Made by a program: the position numbers and the translations under genes
Notes under the pieces: model-generated
The model's input: the letters and a program-made list of their open reading frames with translations, nothing else
Database searches by the model: none
Told to the model about the DNA's origin: nothing
Assembly (NCBI GenBank): GCA_020631735.1
Contig: CM036168.1
Coordinates: forward strand, 98,746,932-98,810,931
Length of the DNA stretch: 64,000 bases
From: Saccharum officinarum
Taxonomy: Eukaryota; Streptophyta; Magnoliopsida; Poales; Poaceae
Direction: 5' to 3'
Shown here: one piece after another, positions 56,001 through 64,000 of the stretch
Position numbering within the stretch: the stretch's first letter is position 1
How the letters are laid out: every line of letters starts with the position of its first letter

Positions 56001-58166
56001 GGTACGCCCACCACCTGCTGGTCATTGCGTATATCCTGCTGGTGGTGCATTCCTACTTCATATTCCTCACCAGGGAGTGGTACAAGAAGACGGTAAGCCT
56101 CAGGCACCTTGCTTTGAGATGAAAATCATGCCCCCCCCCCCCCTCACACACCCCCCCCCCCCAGAGCAGTGAAATGACATGCCGATGATCTCAACTGTTC
56201 ATGCAGACATGGATGTACCTGATTGTCCCTGTCCTCTTCTATGCCTGTGAAAGAATCATCAGAAAATTTCGTGAGAACAACTACCATGCGGCAATTGTGA
56301 GGGTAAGCTATTGAACTAAGATCTGTTTGGATCAGTTAAGCTTTTTATAAGATGCAATAGCCGGAGGGAGCCAGCTAATAGCTTTTTATAAGCGGGTTGG
56401 TTGAATAGTTCAAAAAGGGCTATAAACTGGACTATAAGCTGAACTGTGTAGATCAGCTAGAGTTTGTTTAGCAGCTACAAACTTATTTTAGTCAATCCAA
56501 ACAGGGTTAAATTTTTTTGGTTCATTCTGACTGTTAATCATTAATCAAATGCTGACTGGTCCATTCTGACTGTATATGCAGGCAGCAATTTATCCTGGAA
56601 ATGTGCTCTCTATTCACATGAAGAAGCCACAGGGTTTCAAGTACAAGAGTGGGATGTATCTGTTTGTAAAGTGCCCAGAAGTCTCACCTTTCGAATGGTA
56701 TCATTTCGTAAATTGTTGCATACATCTCCAAGAAGTAATTTATCTGTGGTTCTTGCTTACAATTCTCCGATATTTGCAGGCACCCCTTCTCTATAACTTC
56801 AGCACCAGGCGATGACTACTTGAGTGTGCATATCCGCACGCTGGGTGACTGGACATCCGAACTTCGGATGCTTTTTGGGAAGGTTAGTTTGAGGCAGCAC
56901 AACTGTAGAAGTTGGAAGAGTAGCAAGACTGTTTTTTTAAAAAAAAATATAGCAGAATAATCAATAATGTGGACTACCAGAAAAGAATAATGTAGATTGT
57001 TTGCACAGGCTTGTGAGGCACAAGTAACTTCCAAGAAGGCTACCCTTACAAGACTTGAAACTACAGTTGTGGCAGACGCCCAGACTGAGGACACTAGGTG
57101 TTTAACTTTTTTCTTTTTGGCACATCCTATAGTTTGATTGGTTTTTGAGAAGTCACTGCAACTTTACGAATTTATTAACCTGGTCAGCTTTGTTGTGTTT
57201 TCTTTAGGTTTCCCAAGGTCTATATAGACGGGCCATACGGTGCACCAGCACAAAATTACAGGAAATATGACATTCTTCTGCTTATTGGTCTTGGAATAGG
57301 AGCAACTCCTTTCATCAGCATACTGAAGGATATGTTGAACAACCTAAAATCCACCGAAGTAATTTTCCTTTTTAATGCATATTTTCGATACTGTTAAGAA
57401 AATCAAGGGTAGCTGATAACTGTACTGAGTTGATTAAACAGGAGGTGGAAAGCATCCACGGCTCTGAGATAGGCAGCTTCAAGAACAATGGTCCGGGAAG
57501 GGCTTACTTCTACTGGGTCACCAGAGAGCAAGGATCTTTCGAATGGTTCAAAGGAGTCATGAATGAGGTTGCTGGGAGCGATCACAGCGTACTGTCTCAC
57601 TCTCATTTCTCTTAATTGCTTTTTCACATGACATTTCTCTACAGTAGAACATAAACTAAGATGAAATCTGGCTACTGCAGAATGTTATAGAGATGCACAA
57701 TTACCTGACCAGCGTATATGAAGAAGGTGATGCAAGGTCAGCTCTGATTGCCATGGTCCAGTCACTTCAGCATGCCAAAAACGGCGTGGATATCGTCTCC
57801 GGCAGCAAAGTATATGATGAATTCCTTTTTGCTCGACTGTAAATTGTTTTGCATATGTTATTTGTTTTGTTTAACGGAGCTCTCTGTTTCAGATTCGAAC
57901 ACATTTTGCAAGACCAAACTGGAGAAAGGTATTCTCTGATTTGGCCAATGCACACAGGAACTCTCGCATAGGTGAGCCACTTGTTAGTGAACAGCGGGTG
58001 ACACGAAAGTTTTCAGCTTCAGTACAGCAATTAATATTTTCTCTAAAAAATTCCAGGAGTTTTCTATTGTGGATCTCCAACGCTCACAAAACAATTAAAG
58101 GATCTTTCGAAAGAATTCAGCCAGACAACAACAACTAGGTTCCATTTCCACAAGGAGAACTTCTGA
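47040..58166 (+). CDS. RBOH: Respiratory burst NADPH oxidase (14 coding exons)
   Basis: Plasma-membrane enzyme that moves electrons from cytosolic NADPH through FAD and two haems to apoplastic O2, making superoxide for defence, growth and signalling. Exons: 47040-47442, 54668-54830, 54921-54969, 55078-55191, 55286-56092, 56207-56302, 56582-56697, 56780-56882, 57009-57097, 57208-57358, 57442-57588, 57681-57809, 57893-57971, 58057-58166. All introns are GT-AG and the joined length is 2556 nt, 851 aa. Domains: Gly/Pro-rich N-terminus; NADPH_Ox segment ([18 protein letters not shown], about 100-117); EF-hand [12 protein letters not shown] (about 191) and a second, weaker [12 protein letters not shown] (about 235); six-helix ferric-reductase core (about 300-520); FAD motif [15 protein letters not shown] (583); NADPH motifs YIDGPYGAP (about 652) and GLGIGATPF (about 673); C-terminus FHFHKENF. 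Intron 1 holds E4. Sequence around the EF-hands resembles RBOHE-type proteins, but the subgroup is not certain. Confidence 0.95.
47612..48060 (-). repeat. E4 3' LTR (449 bp)
   Basis: On the - strand TGTTAGAG...GGAATTAAACA. The polypurine tract follows on the window's right side (48061-48071, read as aagggggagaa on the - strand). Confidence 0.93.
48283..50867 (-). pseudogene. E4 pol: integrase, RT, RNase H (broken)
   Basis: - strand pieces: integrase core 49968-50867 ([38 protein letters not shown]), cut by a stop at its C-terminal end; RT 48993-49856 ([42 protein letters not shown]); RNase H in two overlapping pieces, 48606-48962 (SDSDYAG) and 48283-48624 ([33 protein letters not shown]). 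A frameshift separates the RNase H pieces near 48610, and stops separate the others. The conserved motifs are intact, so the decay is recent. Confidence 0.9.
51077..52528 (-). pseudogene. E4 gag and protease (broken)
   Basis: - strand: the Gag N-terminus starts at 52528 ([21 protein letters not shown]), stops near 52313, and continues 52282-51830 (typical copia UBN2-like Gag, [14 protein letters not shown]). The next open piece, 51655-51077, has a zinc knuckle C-terminal half ([13 protein letters not shown]) and the protease motif [11 protein letters not shown] (about 51508-51540). Two or more in-frame stops or frame changes break the polyprotein. The Pro/Gln/Asn-rich linker near 51670-51830 lies in another frame. 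Confidence 0.87.
52530..53738 (-). other. E4 leader: hairpins, GC-rich block, telomere-like tract, PBS
   Basis: Read from the right: PBS at 53722-53737 (TGGTACCGGAGCCACC on the - strand); telomere-like GGGTTA repeats at 53576-53592; a GC-rich block (53030-53500); then AT-rich sequence with hairpins at 52805-52837, 52727-52775 and 52613-52647, next to the gag start. Same order as in the E3 leader. Confidence 0.8.
53739..54188 (-). repeat. E4 5' LTR (450 bp)
   Basis: Same termini as the 47612 copy. On the - strand GTAGATAAATAGAGG (about 54061-54075) is a likely TATA element. Confidence 0.93.
56131..56162. repeat. Two C homopolymers in RBOH intron 5
   Basis: C13 and C12 runs separated by TCACACA lie 39 bp into the intron after exon 5. 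They are prone to sequencing and replication slippage. Confidence 0.9.
56320..56507. mobile_element. MITE in RBOH intron 6 (188 bp)
   Basis: The ends GATCTGTTTGGATC and the reverse of GATTGGATTGT-like '...caatccaaacagggt' form inverted repeats (CTGTTTGGAT). TAA flanks both sides (56317-56319 and 56508-56510), as expected for a PIF/Tourist-class MITE. It starts only 17 bp after the exon 6 donor. Confidence 0.65.
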
Positions 58167-58398
58167 GACCACATATACTCGAAGCTTCGACGGATTGAAA
58201 ACATAATTGTATAGGAAAGAATACGATAGCATTGGCATAGCAGATTTAGTTTTACAAGTTTTGATGTCCGCAGGGTTGTTCAAAATATATGTGTGTACAA
58301 AGCTAGATGTCACCATCATACATAGATTCTGAAATGCTTACAGATATCTATATTGGAGAAGTGAAACTACTTTCTTCCTAGAATAACCGAGTTCCAGA

Positions 58399-59310
58399 TC
58401 ATGTGCTTTGAGCACGCAAATTCTCTCTTTTCAGTTTCTCTGCCCGAGCTGTCATTGCATTGCGAATAAGGGTGCTGTTCTGTTTCCTAGAAGATTCTTG
58501 TGTATCATCTAGCACTGGCACAAGCGCCAGAGAATCTCTTTCGGCGCTCTGTGCATTCCTGTTTTTTGGAGGCCTGCCTCTTTTTTTAGGCTGAATATCA
58601 GCAGATAAAGATCTATCTTTTCGAGGCCTGCCCCTCTTCCTAGGTTCATTACTAGCCTGCAAGCATGCTTGAGCATTTCCCTCTGTTATGACAGTCACTA
58701 ACTGGCCACTAATGTCATTGGGCGTAGAAGCTAGAAGCAAACCTGGCACATTATTTGATTGTTGCCCTTGGCCTTCTACTCTAACTATCGCCATCTGATT
58801 GCTTGCATCATTTCCCTGGGATATTGTAACTGAATGTGATGTTTTCTTCATACTATCATCCATTGTAGCATATATTTTCCTTGGTCTACCCACCTTCGGT
58901 TTGCTGAAGTCAGAAACTGATCCCTTAAGTTTGCACTTGTCCATAACAAGCGTTTTGAGTGGAACAGTTATGTCCAATGGCAGTAGAATTTCCTCAAGTT
59001 CACGCCATTCAAGATCTTCCTGGTCTCCGTCATCATAAATGATGTTGTACCAGTTGCTTTCACTGTCATACTTGGCCACTTTCCCGACGTAATGCGTGTC
59101 TCCAAAAAGCTTCCGCACTTTCCTCCCTTCTAACCATTCACCAAATTGAGGATCAACCTGAGGTTCTGTGTCAATTTTTACTAAAGAATGAGAACCAGCT
59201 GTGGAATCAGAGGGCAAATCTGGAACACCATTGATAATGATGGCAGGTTCTCTGTGAACTTTGATGATAAATGTGGTTTCTGAATCCTGCTTGCCATCAG
59301 CCCCCTCCAT
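58399..59310 (-). CDS. Tudor-like / AT-hook nuclear protein (303 aa)
   Basis: Probable chromatin-binding protein. Residues 56-112 hold a Tudor-like segment (GEWLEGRKVRKLFG, HYVGKVAKYDSESNWYNIIYDDG) of the kind seen in plant DDT/PHD (PTM-like) and related proteins, which may bind modified histones. Three AT-hooks follow: KVGRPRKIY (139-147), RKRGRPRKDR (224-233) and KKRGRPPKNR (242-251), which bind the minor groove of AT-rich DNA. The C-terminus is basic (AEKLKRENLR). The ATG context AAAACCATGG is good. A splice acceptor lies 6 nt upstream, so the 5'UTR is interrupted by an intron. The gene converges on RBOH: 232 bp separate the two stop codons. The precise function is unknown; databases sometimes label relatives misleadingly as dirigent-like. 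Confidence 0.85.
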   Translation of the reverse strand: MEGADGKQDSETTFIIKVHREPAIIINGVPDLPSDSTAGSHSLVKIDTEPQVDPQFGEWLEGRKVRKLFGDTHYVGKVAKYDSESNWYNIIYDDGDQEDLEWRELEEILLPLDITVPLKTLVMDKCKLKGSVSDFSKPKVGRPRKIYATMDDSMKKTSHSVTISQGNDASNQMAIVRVEGQGQQSNNVPGLLLASTPNDISGQLVTVITEGNAQACLQASNEPRKRGRPRKDRSLSADIQPKKRGRPPKNRNAQSAERDSLALVPVLDDTQESSRKQNSTLIRNAMTARAEKLKRENLRAQST

Positions 59311-59316
59311 GGTTTT

Positions 59317-60675
59317 CTATAGAAAAAATATGGAAAAATCAGGAAACAAATTCATAAGTGCTAGACTGCTAGCACTAAGAGTTCAATCAAGAGTTCACAA
59401 GACAAGTGGCAATGAACAACGGAACTCATGGTTCACCAAACTATCATATTGTGCAAGATTTAGATGAGTTAGTGAATTTGAGACATAAAACTTATATTAG
59501 CGAACACCTAGGAAGAACTGATACTACATGGGACTTTATTACACCAATGGTGGGTTTCAGCATGGACACTGGAACATACCGGGAAGTACATGCATAATTG
59601 TGTTAGAAATTGAAAATTTACAGTGCATCCTGAACCTCAAAACTAATGCAGGTACTTTCATCTGTCAAGCAACAATATAAACATTGCCATCCTGAACCTC
59701 AAAACTAACACTGGTACTTTCATCTGTCAAGCAACAATATAAACATTGTATTAGGATACCACTTAGCAATCAGCAGGTCACACTTGAACTAGTGGTTTCC
59801 AATTGGATTTCTGGTTTAGGAATCAACTTCCACATAATCAAATACAAATTTAAAACATAATAATGACCATTACATCAGCTTTACTTTTGCTATTATAGTT
59901 TCAAAATTAAACTAAATTGAGACTAGTTACTAGGCATTCCAGGGAAAAGGCTGTGAGAAGTGTCAGGTATCATTACTTTTTCTCCCAAGGACTGTTTAGG
60001 GTAGGGGAAGGGTGAAAGCTAATCTGCTTTACTATCCCAACTTCTAACACTAACCCACTACTCAGATATAATCATTAGAATTCAGCTTTCTAAGTCTGCT
60101 CAAGAAATGAGTACGTAAAATTCCTGATTGCATCAGACACAAATTAGGTTAGAAATTTCAGTGGAATAATCAAATGATGCCCACATTGAGCACACAAGTA
60201 GATGTTGGGTTGAACCTGCTTCACTGTGCATTCCCCAGTGAAACAAATAAGCTATTTAGTACTAAATTTGGTAAAATGCCACCATTTGCCCATTTGCTCA
60301 CTGGACTTGTGTCAATGAGACAAGTAAATATGACACAACAGGATTCAGGAATTGGCTAGCGAAACACGATACAAGGCCAGCAGTTGCCCACGGTCTGAAG
60401 ACAAGTACCCATGCAACAGCAAATCGTTACTAATAACTTAGGTTATTTCAGTTCATCGTACTAGAGATTCACAATATATTGCGCAATTAAAAATCCTAAG
60501 CAGCCACTACAGAATTATACAATCAATTCGAGTTAAAACCCTAGGTCAAATTAAGAAGTACACAGTCACACAGAACTCAGTCAGAATACCAACAAATTCA
60601 TCACGCCACAAAAGCAAAACTAGTAATGCGAGATCCAGCAGAAATAAATCGAAAAAAAGGAGGGATTAATCTGAC
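59317..60675 (-). other. Inferred 5'UTR intron of the AT-hook gene
   Basis: - strand donor AAG|GTCAG at 60675 and acceptor TTTTCTATAG| at 59317 define a 1359-bp intron. It is AT-rich, with no coding ORF, and contains a 62-bp tandem duplication. First introns in 5'UTRs often raise expression in grasses (general knowledge). Confidence 0.6.
59626..59749 (-). repeat. 62-bp tandem duplication
   Basis: Two near-identical units start 'catcctgaacctcaaaacta' at 59626 and 59688, within the 5'UTR intron. A few internal differences ('atgcagg' versus 'acactgg'). Confidence 0.9.
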
Positions 60676-60990
60676 CTTGCGAACAGCGGTGGTGAGCAGT
60701 AGATCGGGGAAGTGTGTGGCGGCAGGCAGTAACAACAGGGTGGTGCAGGGCGGCGGCGGTGTGACGAGGCGCGAGGAGGCGACCGGCGGGTGGCGTCGTC
60801 AGCGGGAGGCAGCAACAGGAGCCGCACGCGCGCGGCGTCCAGGCGCGCGGACGGCGGCGGTGGGCCGACGTACGAGGAGGCGACCGGTGGGTGGCGGGGA
60901 GGCAGCAACCGCAGCCGCGAGCTGCGGCGGCGAGGAGGCGCGCGGTCGGTGGCGGCGAGGAGCCGGGGCGGAGGCGGCCTGCAATAGATG
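60676..60990 (-). promoter_or_regulatory. GC-rich 5'UTR exon / promoter of the AT-hook gene
   Basis: A strongly GC-rich island just upstream of the inferred donor, with CGGCGG repeats and no stable ORF signal on either strand (ORFs in all frames are low-complexity Arg/Gly/Ala). Transcription start not determined. Confidence 0.5.
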
Positions 60991-61083
60991 CTACCGAGTT
61001 TTTTCTTTTTCTATTTTGATTTTGACGGAAGCCAACGAACGTTAACGGAGGCTAAGCAAGTTGTCTAACCACAATTAGGCTAA

Positions 61084-61515
61084 GGCTATCCGCACTCATG
61101 CACCTCTATATTCATCCTCTATACATTCTGGTCAGTAAGATTCTCTTATCTATACTTAATTCTTCCGCACCTATTCATCCTCTATATCATCCTCTATCCA
61201 CTGTGAGACCTACTTGTCACTTTATCTAAATATATTCATGTGTGATCTAGTTTTGAAGGATTTATCGAGACGAATTTAATGGTGCAATCGAAATTTAATT
61301 TGGATTTTTGGTTTGTGAGTTATATCATTTTTTCCTTTGTTTAGCTAGTGGGAGCCGCCACTGTCCACTATAGAGTAAGCATTGTACTACTTTAAATATA
61401 GAGTGAGAGAAAGAATAGAGTATCGTTTTAGAATACTCAGTGCAGCAGTTTTTACTTTATATTCGTACTCTAAAGCTTTAGAGTATTCGTTTAGAGTACC
61501 CACTGCGGGCAGTCT
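61084..61515. mobile_element. Candidate MITE (432 bp)
   Basis: The left end GGCTATCCGCACTCATGCA and the right end, reversed, AGACTGCCCGCAGTGGGTA share a GGCTGCCCGCA-like core. TAA occurs at both flanks (61081-61083 and 61516-61518). The interior is rich in 'ctctatatcatcctctat' and 'tagagtac' words and does not code. Confidence 0.5.
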
Positions 61516-61518
61516 TAA

Positions 61519-62357
61519 GCTCAGTTGGCAAAGGGTCTAACCAATTAGACTAAACTCTATATCCTCCCCAAAAAAAAAGACTAAACTCAGTTCGCTATTG
61601 ATGAAATGGACGTGAGCCTTATGTAAAAAATGTTGAGGCCTTGAGGGGACAAAGCGGGCAGGCCAAGGCCCAACCAAGAGCCCAAAAGAGTTGCGAGCTG
61701 GGCAACTCGGCGAGAAAGGCTTTCAACAGCCAGTGCAAACATTGCAACTAAGTCATATGTAAGATCGGCTACTTTATAACTAGTTTAAAAGTGGTATATT
61801 TTTACGATACTGATATATGCCCGTGCATTGTACGGGTTCACTATAGTTTATCTTACGGCTTAGATGAATATATTAAGAAAGCTACAAATCTAATTACATA
61901 GAGAATATATAAAGCATGTCTCGTGATTTTTATTTAGAGAAAATTATTTCTTGGCCCTAAAAAAGTGCCTCTTAGTTTCTGGACCCTTTTTTAGTCGAAA
62001 TTAGCTATTTGGCCTAGATTCGAGTTTTGCTTGGTTTTATGGCCCTTCCGTCCAGTCCGTCAATCTCTACCATGAGGCACCACATGGAACACGCGTGAAA
62101 AGACAAAAATAGCCTTACCCCTTGGAGCAGGCGTCGACTCCTTTCCCCTTTCTTGTACCCGTTCGAGCCCGTCGCGACTTCAGGCAGGGCGTGATTTTTG
62201 GCGTCACCGCGTCGGGCACCCAAACCCTAGCCGCCGACGATAGAGAAGGTCGGCTGCGACGACGTCCCACCGGGAGATCCACCTGCGCCGGCGCCGGATC
62301 CACCACCATCGCAGAGCAGGGCGACTCGGCTGGTGTCGAGGTTGGCCGCCGGCCGCT
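61519..62357. other. Spacer, no gene seen
   Basis: Contains CCCGTGCATTGTACGGG (61829-61845), a hairpin like the Helitron end at 19277 but inverted and without a CTRR at the right distance. GC-rich from about 62120. Confidence 0.45.
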
Positions 62358-62610
62358 CGAGGCAAGGCACCAAGGGGCTGGCCGCCCGGCCGCGCGAGAC
62401 AAGGCGCCAAGGGGCTAGCCGCCGACCGCGTGAGCCAGGAAGCCACAGGCTCGGCAACCGGCCGCGCTATCCAGGGCGCCGTAGGGCTAGCAGCCGGCCA
62501 CGCCAGCCAAGGCGCCGCAGGGCTGGCAGTCGCCCATGCCAGCCAGGGAGCCGCGGGCCTGGCAGCCGGCCTCGCCAGCAAGGGCACCGTGGCCCTAGGA
62601 GAGCAAGGCG
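62358..62610. repeat. 36-bp minisatellite, about 7 units
   Basis: Units such as cgagacaaggcgccaagg + ggctagccgccgaccgcg repeat with 60-80% identity. Open in several frames on both strands because the unit length is a multiple of three; no real protein is supported. Confidence 0.85.
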
Positions 62611-62638
62611 ACGCGAGCCTGGGAGAGCAGGGTGCCGC

Positions 62639-63606
62639 TGTAACACCCCTAGTGTTATGGAAATAATTAAAACCTGATTAAAACGGTCATCATGCATGAT
62701 CATCCAGCATTAAGGCATGAATGCTTTTCATGTTTCATCTTTGGCTTGTTAATATTGCATATGTCATGCTTAATTTGTTTTATGAAATGATATCAATAGT
62801 GTTAAATAAGAAACTTGCAAATTTTCATATGTGAGATTACTTAAAGATTTAAAATTTTGGTAAAATAAACCTTGTAGTATCAAGTATGCTCTTTAGTGTA
62901 GAATCAAAAGGTAGCAGTGTTTTCAAGTCCAACCTGTTCAAACTTGAATTATAAAGTTAAATTTGGATTTGAATTCCATCTCTTGTTTCAACTGTTCCAA
63001 TTCAGGTTTGAATTCAATTTTGGGGGATTTAATAAATCAATTTTCATGAATAACACTTGTCCAAATTTGTTCCATGAATTGGTGTGATGTTTGTGCTAAC
63101 CAACTGTGGACTTGGTTGAATTGTGTGGTAGTGGTTTAATCCCTAGTTAATTACTTAAAGTTGTTAAGAAACATTTATAAAACACTAAATTCTAAAATTC
63201 CCTTTTCTACCCCAATTCAAAATTTTTAAATCTATTTTGAATTTGGGGATGGTCCTTAAAGCAAAGTTGAAGACCAGCTCAAGAGGAACAATTTTTGTTT
63301 TTGGAGTTTTTTAGGTTGTTACATGAATTTGGAAGGAATTTGAAGAAGAAGCAAGATGTGGTCACTGCTACAGTGCTAGCAAGGAGGGGCTGCCACGCAG
63401 CTGCTTGCCACCGCCGTCCGCCGCGCCTTCTCAGTGTTTCCCACGTGGGGGCATGCACGTGCGCCTGCGTGGTCAGCTCGAGAAGGTGCTGCCGAAGCCG
63501 TGATGTCATTCTCGTCCTTTAAAAGCCTGCGCTGGCAGCCATCCCTCTCTTTCCTTCTCCTTGCCTTTGTCGAGCCAAGCGCCGCCATGGCCGTCGCCGG
63601 GCTCAA
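62639..63606 (+). repeat. Possible LTR or LTR-like terminal repeat (first TGTAACA start)
   Basis: Begins TGTAACACCCCTAGTGTTATG, a common start for plant gypsy-type LTRs, then 'aattaaaacctgattaaaac', 'catgcatgatc', 'aaggcatgaatgc'. A similar start follows at 63607. CTTTAAAAGC near 63518 could be a TATA-like element. No internal region or matching end lies within the window. Confidence 0.4.
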
Positions 63607-64000
63607 TGTAACATCCCAGATGTTAAAAAGCAGTTAAAACTTGATTAAGTACTGATCATGCATACATCAAGGCATAAGATGCATTTCATGTTGCATAAGC
63701 AATGTTTCATATATCAGGTCTCTGTTGCATAGGGATGTTTCATGTGTTGCTTGGTAGTGTTTCATATGTTGCAATAGAATGTTTCATGTTTTATATACGT
63801 GTTTTACATGTTTCAATAGTGATGTGATATGTTATTTTTATTAGTATGCTTAATACATTAATAATGCCATGTTTCTTATCACATGAACTAATGTTTTATT
63901 AGTGTTAAATAATTAATCATGTTTAGTTAAAAAGAATAATCAATTGAATTCAAAACCCTCAACTTCAAAACCCTGTTTTACCCCTTTTGAAATAATTCAA
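63607..64000 (+). repeat. Second TGTAACA start, similar to 62639; runs off the window
   Basis: TGTAACATCCCAGATGTTAAA followed by 'gcagttaaaacttgattaag', 'catgcatacatcaaggcata' and 'gcatttcatgttgcat', parallel in order to 62639-62750. It could be a nested or tandem LTR; only 394 bp are visible. Confidence 0.4.

Noticed and set aside
55151..56107. 318-codon - strand ORF across RBOH exon 5
   Set aside because: Shadow of the conserved oxidase exon; Arg/His/Gln-rich with no domain.
61518..61570. AGCTCAGTTGGCAAAGGG, similar to a tRNA A box
   Set aside because: No B box or acceptor stem follows; at most a SINE fragment.
61829..61845. CCCGTGCATTGTACGGG hairpin as a second Helitron end
   Set aside because: No CTRR at the expected 8-12 nt on either strand.

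Overview
This is plant nuclear DNA, almost certainly from a PACMAD grass and probably the Andropogoneae (sorghum, sugarcane, Miscanthus or maize type). The reasons are GC-rich grass-style exons, very dense nested retrotransposons with CCGGACGCGTCCGG-rich LTRs of the Maximus/SIRE copia type, Tourist and Mutator MITEs, and a PIF/Harbinger element. The species is an inference. No bacterial, viral or organellar genes were seen.

Layout. 1-7816 is the 3' part of a Ty1/copia element (E1: gag, broken pol, 1.95-kb LTR). It sits inside the first exon of a PIF/Harbinger DNA transposon (7817-10746) with a truncated Myb-like ORF1 and an intact DDE transposase. 11.2-13.8 kb holds a Tourist MITE and a 965-bp foldback Mutator MITE. 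14349-16205 is an intact intronless host gene for a DUF2828/vWA-type protein whose MIDAS motif looks lost. 16.2-22.2 kb is mostly anonymous spacer with a TA microsatellite, a Helitron-like end, a second Tourist MITE and a G24 run. 22237-34464 is a Mutator-like element with a 9-bp target duplication, split by a complete and very young copia element (E2, 23417-33690). E2 encodes only Gag, and its LTRs differ at 2 of 2495 positions by eye. 37545-43325 is an old, decayed copia element (E3). 44314-46321 is a Mutator-like element with roughly 320-bp terminal inverted repeats.

The right third is genic. A respiratory burst NADPH oxidase gene (RBOH) runs from 47040 to 58166 on the + strand in 14 coding exons, which join in frame to 851 codons. 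Its first intron carries a full-length antisense copia element (E4, 47612-54188), and a MITE lies in intron 6. Facing it tail to tail on the - strand is a Tudor-like/AT-hook nuclear protein gene (58399-59310) with a 5'UTR intron. The last 3 kb holds a MITE, a 36-bp minisatellite and two LTR-like starts.

How the pieces relate. E1 (pol-bearing family) and E2 (Gag only) share LTR segments and a post-pol spacer, so E2 looks like a non-autonomous partner of E1's family. E3 and E4 form a second copia pair. Both have, in the leader, a telomere-like (CCCTAA)3 tract and a series of AT-rich hairpins whose loops show variants of the palindrome CAACGTTG. That hairpin array is the most unusual structure in the window and could be an RNA dimerisation or packaging device (inference).
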